Positions 59,938 to 64,000 of a stretch of 64,000 nt of DNA are shown here, piece after piece. Numbering within the stretch: the first letter of the stretch is position 1; every line of letters starts with the position of its first letter. The stretch spans positions 1-64,000 of the forward strand of contig NZ_POVL01000011.1 of assembly GCF_002939185.1 (NCBI RefSeq), read 5' to 3'. The stretch is from Enterobacter sichuanensis. Lineage in GTDB: Bacteria > Pseudomonadota > Gammaproteobacteria > Enterobacterales > Enterobacteriaceae. Under the pieces are notes generated by a model. It saw nothing but the letters and a program-made list of their open reading frames with translations. It searched no databases and was not told the origin of the DNA. The translations under genes were made by a program, and so were the position numbers.

Positions 59938-61101
59938 TTAGCGTACCGCCTCGTAGATGCGACGGCTCACGTCCAGCGTAATGTCGCCGTGTTCGCCCAG
60001 ATGGGTCATGCCGTGTTCTTCCAGTTTCGCCAGCAGGGCAGGGATAGAGCTGCCATCCAGACCGTAGCCAGACAGACGCGTTGGTACGCCCAGCCCTTCA
60101 AAGAAGTTGCGGGTCGCGTCGATTGCCGCATCAATACGCGCATCGTCAGAGCCCTCGGTGATATTCCACACGCGCTCGGCGTACTGCAGCAGTTTGGCAC
60201 GTTTGGTATCCCGCTTTTCGTTCCACAGCGCAGGCAGAACAACGGCCAGCGTTTGGGCGTGGTCCAGGCCGTGCATCGCCGTCAGCTCGTGGCCCAGCAT
60301 GTGGGTCGCCCAGTCCTGCGGCACGCCAGCCCCGATCAGGCCATTCAGCGCCTGCGTTGCAGCCCACATCACGTTGGCACGCACGTCGTAGTTTTCCGGC
60401 TCTTTCAGCGCTTTCGGACCTTCTTCAATCAGCGTCAGCAGAATGCCTTCCGCGAAACGATCCTGAATTTTGGCGTTCACAGGGTAGGTGACGTACTGCT
60501 CAACGGTATGCACAAAGGCATCGACCACGCCATTCGCCACCTGACGCGCAGGCAGGGTGTAGGTGTAAACCGGATCCAGGATAGCGAACACTGGCTGAAC
60601 GTGTTCGTTCATAAAGGCCTGTTTATCGCCAGTGGTTTTGCGGGAGATCACCGCGCCCTTGTTGGATTCAGAGCCGGTAGCCGGCAAAGTCAGCACCGAG
60701 CCCATCGGGATCGCGCTTTTAATGTCGCTGCCGCGGGTTTCCAGGATGTGCCACGGATCAACGCCGTCTGCGTAGTGGGCTGCCGCGGCGATAAATTTGG
60801 TGCCGTCCAGTACGGAGCCGCCGCCGACCGCCAGCAGGAAGGTGACCTTCTCGTCGCGGGCGATTTTCACCGCGTTCATCAGCGTTTCGTAAGAGGGGTT
60901 TGGCTCAATACCGCCAAACTCACGCACGTCCAGACCGTCCAGCGCGCTGTAAACCTGATCCAGCACGCCGGTTTTTTTCACGCTGCCGCCACCGTAGGTG
61001 ACGAGGACGCGGGCGTCTGCCGGGATCTGCGCGCGCAGATCGGCGATAGCGTCTTTACCAAACAGAATGCGGGTTGGGGTGTGAAGATTAAAGTTGTTCA
61101 T
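59938..61101 (-). CDS. yqhD: NADPH-dependent aldehyde reductase YqhD
   Basis: 387 aa, group III iron-type alcohol dehydrogenase. The nucleotide site shows YGGGSVKKTG and GGGSVLDGTKF. Metal ligands D194, H198, H267 and H281 are all present. It reduces short aldehydes such as those from lipid peroxidation, glyoxal and furfural, using NADPH. AAAGGGAACG before the ATG. Divergent from its likely activator yqhC. Confidence 0.97.
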   Translation of the reverse strand: MNNFNLHTPTRILFGKDAIADLRAQIPADARVLVTYGGGSVKKTGVLDQVYSALDGLDVREFGGIEPNPSYETLMNAVKIARDEKVTFLLAVGGGSVLDGTKFIAAAAHYADGVDPWHILETRGSDIKSAIPMGSVLTLPATGSESNKGAVISRKTTGDKQAFMNEHVQPVFAILDPVYTYTLPARQVANGVVDAFVHTVEQYVTYPVNAKIQDRFAEGILLTLIEEGPKALKEPENYDVRANVMWAATQALNGLIGAGVPQDWATHMLGHELTAMHGLDHAQTLAVVLPALWNEKRDTKRAKLLQYAERVWNITEGSDDARIDAAIDATRNFFEGLGVPTRLSGYGLDGSSIPALLAKLEEHGMTHLGEHGDITLDVSRRIYEAVR

Positions 61102-61296
61102 GGCTCGTTCCCTTTAGTGGGTGAAAAATCGTGGTGGCGCAGAGGGCAACCTGATGCTGCACATTGTGGTCGCCTGCGGCTATCCTCTCAATGCACATTC
61201 CTGCCGATGTCTTGCCCATTTCTACAGAGCGCTGGAGAAAGCGCGGAAAACGACGCACACTGTCAACGTCGGAAACCGTACCCGGAGTAACGAAAA

Positions 61297-62196
61297 ATGA
61301 ACCGTGAGGCTATCTGTCAGCAGCTCACTGCGCAGATTAAGAGATTGATAGATAATGAAAACCGCGCCAGCGAACTGCTGCCGGATATTCGCCTGCTTTA
61401 TGGCACCCAGCCCGGGACGCGTACGCCGGTGATGTACCAGCCGGGCATCGTTTTTCTCTTTTCTGGACATAAAATTGGCTATATCAACGAGCGCGTCTTC
61501 CGTTACGACACCAATGAATATCTGTTGCTGACAGTACCTTTACCCTTTGAATGTGAAACCTTCGCGACAGAGGCGGTTCCGCTGGCGGGGATCCGCGTCA
61601 ATGTTGATATCCTTCAACTGCAGGAGTTGCTGATGGAGATTGGCGAAGACGAACTTTTCCAGCCGTCAATGGCGTCGAGCGGGATTAACTCTGCGACGTT
61701 ATCGGAAGAGATCCTCTGCGCCATTGAGCGTCTGCTGGACGTGATGGAGAGGCCGCTGGATGCGCGCATTCTCGGCAAACAGATCATCCGCGAAATTCTT
61801 TACCACGTACTGCTGGGACCCGGCGGTGGGGCGTTGCTCGCCCTGGTCAGCCGACAGACCCACTTCAGCCTGATAAGCCGCGTGCTCAAGCGTATTGAGA
61901 GCCAGTACACCGAAAACCTGAGCGTTGACCAGCTCGCCGCGGAGGCGAACATGAGCGTCTCGGCGTTTCACCACAACTTTAAGTCGGTGACCAGCACCTC
62001 GCCGTTGCAGTACCTCAAAACCTACCGGCTGCATAAGGCGCGGATGCTGATGATCCACGATGGCATGAAGGCCAGCGCGGCGGCAATGCGGGTAGGCTAT
62101 GAGAGCGCGTCACAGTTCAGTCGGGAATTTAAACGCTACTTCGGCGTCACGCCGGGAGAAGATGCGTCACGTATAAGAACCATGCAGGGAGCTTAG
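61297..62196 (+). CDS. yqhC: AraC-type transcriptional activator YqhC
   Basis: 299 aa. N-terminal AraC_N-type sensor (about 20-170, with [18 protein letters not shown] and [19 protein letters not shown]) and two HTH motifs (about 197-290, [21 protein letters not shown] and [22 protein letters not shown]). In E. coli it senses aldehydes and turns on yqhD-dkgA, here divergent over 195 bp. Followed by copy 4 of the C-rich repeat. Confidence 0.95.
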   Translation: MNREAICQQLTAQIKRLIDNENRASELLPDIRLLYGTQPGTRTPVMYQPGIVFLFSGHKIGYINERVFRYDTNEYLLLTVPLPFECETFATEAVPLAGIRVNVDILQLQELLMEIGEDELFQPSMASSGINSATLSEEILCAIERLLDVMERPLDARILGKQIIREILYHVLLGPGGGALLALVSRQTHFSLISRVLKRIESQYTENLSVDQLAAEANMSVSAFHHNFKSVTSTSPLQYLKTYRLHKARMLMIHDGMKASAAAMRVGYESASQFSREFKRYFGVTPGEDASRIRTMQGA

Positions 62197-62203
62197 GCTT
62201 TTT

Positions 62204-62246
62204 TCCCTCTCCCCTATGGGGAGAGGGTCAGGGTGAGGGGATCAGG
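62204..62246 (-). repeat. C-rich hairpin repeat, copy 4 (contains yghB stop)
   Basis: Read on the minus strand: GCCTGATCCCCTCACCCTG, then ACCCTCTCCCC, AT and GGGGAGAGGG, then A6. The TGA is the yghB stop codon. Same direction as the gene before it. Confidence 0.75.
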
Positions 62247-62901
62247 CGCTGCAGTACTTCTTCTTGATCACCACCGCGATGGTCCCTACCAGTCCCGCCA
62301 CCAGCAGGAACATCGGCAGCACCATCAGGAAGGTCATTACCTGGTCTTCATGGTGTTTCACAAACGGGATCATATTCAGCGCGTAACCGAGCGTAGTGAC
62401 CACGCCGACCCACAAAAGCGCGCTCAGCCAGTTGAAGAACTGGAAGCGGCGGTTCGACAGACCGGAAATGCCCGCCATGGTAGGCAGAAGGGTGCGAACA
62501 AACGCCAGGAAACGCCCGGCCAGCAACGCCAGCAGGCCGTGCCGATCGAACATGCAGGTGGCACGCTGATGATATTTATGCGGTAACTGCGCCAGCCAGC
62601 TTTTAACGACGCGTGTATTCCCCAGCCAGCGGCCTTGCAGATAGCTCAGCCAGCAGCCCAGGCTCGCGGCGGAAGTGAGGATGACCATGGTTGGCGTGAA
62701 GTCCATGACGCCTTTGCCGATTAACGCCCCGGCAAGTAAAAGCAGGCTGTCACCGGGTAAAAATGAGGCTGGCAGTAGTCCATTTTCCAGGAACAGCGTT
62801 GCGAACATCACGAAATAGACGATACCGACGACGTGAGGATCCGCCAGCGCGGCAAAGTCGTGTTGCCAGAGCGCCGCGATAATATCTTGAATAACAGCCA
62901 T
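62242..62901 (-). CDS. yghB: DedA-family membrane protein YghB
   Basis: 219 aa. DedA proteins help flip undecaprenyl phosphate or phospholipids and are needed for cell division and envelope balance (with YqjA in E. coli). Conserved parts: [21 protein letters not shown] with its Glu/Asp, and [31 protein letters not shown] with its Arg pair. GGAAAG before the ATG. Divergent-free; metC lies next to it in the same direction. Confidence 0.95.
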   Translation of the reverse strand: MAVIQDIIAALWQHDFAALADPHVVGIVYFVMFATLFLENGLLPASFLPGDSLLLLAGALIGKGVMDFTPTMVILTSAASLGCWLSYLQGRWLGNTRVVKSWLAQLPHKYHQRATCMFDRHGLLALLAGRFLAFVRTLLPTMAGISGLSNRRFQFFNWLSALLWVGVVTTLGYALNMIPFVKHHEDQVMTFLMVLPMFLLVAGLVGTIAVVIKKKYCSA

Positions 62902-63044
62902 GGACTTTCCTGTGGAACAGCAGATATAACGCTATTGTACTCCCTTATTCGCCCGTCGGGTTTGATCGCGGGCGCATCTCATGCAGACTTTTCTGGTTGC
63001 AGTGTCCACAAAAGCGTCCAGGGAGTACATTTTCAGCCAGCACT

Positions 63045-64000
63045 TTACACGATACGCTCGAACCCTGCTGCTAAATCGGCAATTAAATCGTCCACATTTT
63101 CTAAACCGATGTGCAGTCGGATCAGGGTACCGCTGAAGTCCACTTCGCCGCCGGGACGCAGCGCCGCAATCTGTTCCGGCTGGTTAGGCAGGATCAGGGA
63201 CTCAAATCCGCCCCAGGAGTAGGCCATGCTGAAGAGGGTAAAGTTATCCAGATAATTTGCCAGCTCGTCATGGGTCAGGCGTTTTTTCAGAACGAACGAG
63301 AACAAACCGCTGCTGCCCGTAAAGTCACGTTGCCAGAATTCATGTCCCTTACTGCCTGGTAGCGCCGGATGATTAACGCGCTCAACCTGCGGGTGCTGTG
63401 CCAGCCATTCGGCCACTTTCAGGCTGCTTTCATGGTGCTGGCGCAGACGAACCCCCAGCGTGCGAATACCACGGCTGGTCATATAGGCCGTGTCGGCATC
63501 CACCATCTGACCCATCAGGTAGGCATTTTCACGCAGCTGATCCCAGCAGCGGGCGTTAGAGACCGCCGTGCCAATCATGCCATCAGAGTGGCCAATCAGG
63601 TACTTGGTTGCCGCCTGAATCGAGATATCAATGTCGAATTCCAGCGCCTTAAACAGCACACCAGCCGCCCAGGTGTTGTCGATCATGATAATCGCTTCTG
63701 GCGCTTTACTGCGCACGGCTTTCACGATGGCCGGCACGTCGTGCACTTCCATGGTGAGCGATCCTGGTGATTCCAGGAACACAATGCGCGTGTTTGGCTG
63801 AATAAGCTCGGCAATGCCTTCACCAATCAGCGGATCGAACCAGCCGGTGGTGACGCCGAGCTTGCTGAGGATTTTGGTGCAGAAGTCCTGGCTGGGTTCA
63901 TAGGCGGTGTTGGTCATCAGGATATGGTCGCCCTGTTCCACAAACGCCAGAATGGTATTGGCGACCGCCGCGGCGCCGCACGGGAACAGCGCGCAGCCGG
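63045..64000 (-). CDS. metC: Cystathionine beta-lyase, C-terminal 318 codons (partial)
   Basis: The frame is open to the window's right edge, where it reads [19 protein letters not shown], so the N-terminal part is outside. It splits cystathionine to homocysteine, pyruvate and ammonia. The PLP-binding Lys is in [21 protein letters not shown] supplies the Asp for the pyridine nitrogen, and YSWGGFESL is the conserved C-terminal motif. The position next to yghB is as in E. coli. Confidence 0.97.
   Translation of the reverse strand, partial: GCALFPCGAAAVANTILAFVEQGDHILMTNTAYEPSQDFCTKILSKLGVTTGWFDPLIGEGIAELIQPNTRIVFLESPGSLTMEVHDVPAIVKAVRSKAPEAIIMIDNTWAAGVLFKALEFDIDISIQAATKYLIGHSDGMIGTAVSNARCWDQLRENAYLMGQMVDADTAYMTSRGIRTLGVRLRQHHESSLKVAEWLAQHPQVERVNHPALPGSKGHEFWQRDFTGSSGLFSFVLKKRLTHDELANYLDNFTLFSMAYSWGGFESLILPNQPEQIAALRPGGEVDFSGTLIRLHIGLENVDDLIADLAAGFERIV

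Noticed and set aside
59821-61290. A 489-codon open frame on the plus strand
   Set aside because: It lies fully antisense to yqhD and the start of dkgA and has no recognisable motif; it reflects high-GC codon bias.

Overview
The window is chromosomal DNA of a gamma-proteobacterium of the family Enterobacteriaceae, most like Enterobacter or Lelliottia. Nearly every core gene reads as a close relative of its E. coli counterpart. The order also follows the E. coli 66-69 min region from memory: mug-rpoD-dnaG-rpsU-tsaD, plsY-folB-uppP-cca-ygiM-ygiF-glnE-hldE-ubiK-ribB-zupT-ygiDCB-tolC-nudF-yqiB-cpdA-yqiA-parE, ygiN-mdaB-qseCB-ygiW-parC-plsC-ftsP, ygiQ, dkgA-yqhD-yqhC-yghB-metC. Genus assignment is an inference; no 16S rRNA gene is present.

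Layout. (1) 1-1,240: AT-rich accessory DNA, with the C-terminal end of a McrC-type restriction subunit and an unnamed 205-aa ORF, abutting the 3' end of a tRNA-Ile(CAU) gene. (2) 1,241-7,374: tRNA-Ile, mug, the macromolecular synthesis operon rpsU-dnaG-rpoD, and tsaD. (3) 7,393-10,387: an accessory pair, a LuxR-type regulator with a degenerate receiver domain divergent from a secreted S8 peptidase carrying a chitin-binding-type module. (4) 10,420-15,905: a complete urease operon ureDABCEJFG on the minus strand. (5) 16,057-38,867: an MFS transporter, then housekeeping genes for lipid, folate, cell wall, tRNA, LPS, quinone, riboflavin, efflux and topoisomerase IV functions. (6) 38,951-46,147: an iron/siderophore cassette (TonB receptor, ABC transporter, binding protein, SIS-domain regulator) lying between parE and ygiN, which are neighbours in E. 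coli. (7) 46,244-64,000: quinone metabolism, QseBC, ParC, PlsC, FtsP, a TrkH-like potassium transporter, YgiQ, a small lipoprotein, the YqhD/DkgA aldehyde-detoxification locus and the end of metC.

The regulatory DNA visible includes an FMN riboswitch before ribB, a mar/sox/rob box before tolC, a PmrA/QseB-type box between qseB and ygiW, Fur-like boxes before zupT and in the iron cassette, and several bidirectional hairpin terminators between convergent genes. Two short repeat families occupy gene 3' ends: REP/BIME elements (six sites) and a C-rich hairpin element (four sites). In two of those four the repeat itself supplies the stop codon of the preceding gene.

The best candidates for something not yet described are the pseudo-receiver regulator plus secreted peptidase pair, the iron cassette whose SIS-domain regulator is translationally coupled to the binding protein, and the restriction-associated remnant at the tRNA. 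I see no CRISPR array, prophage, integrase or complete insertion sequence.
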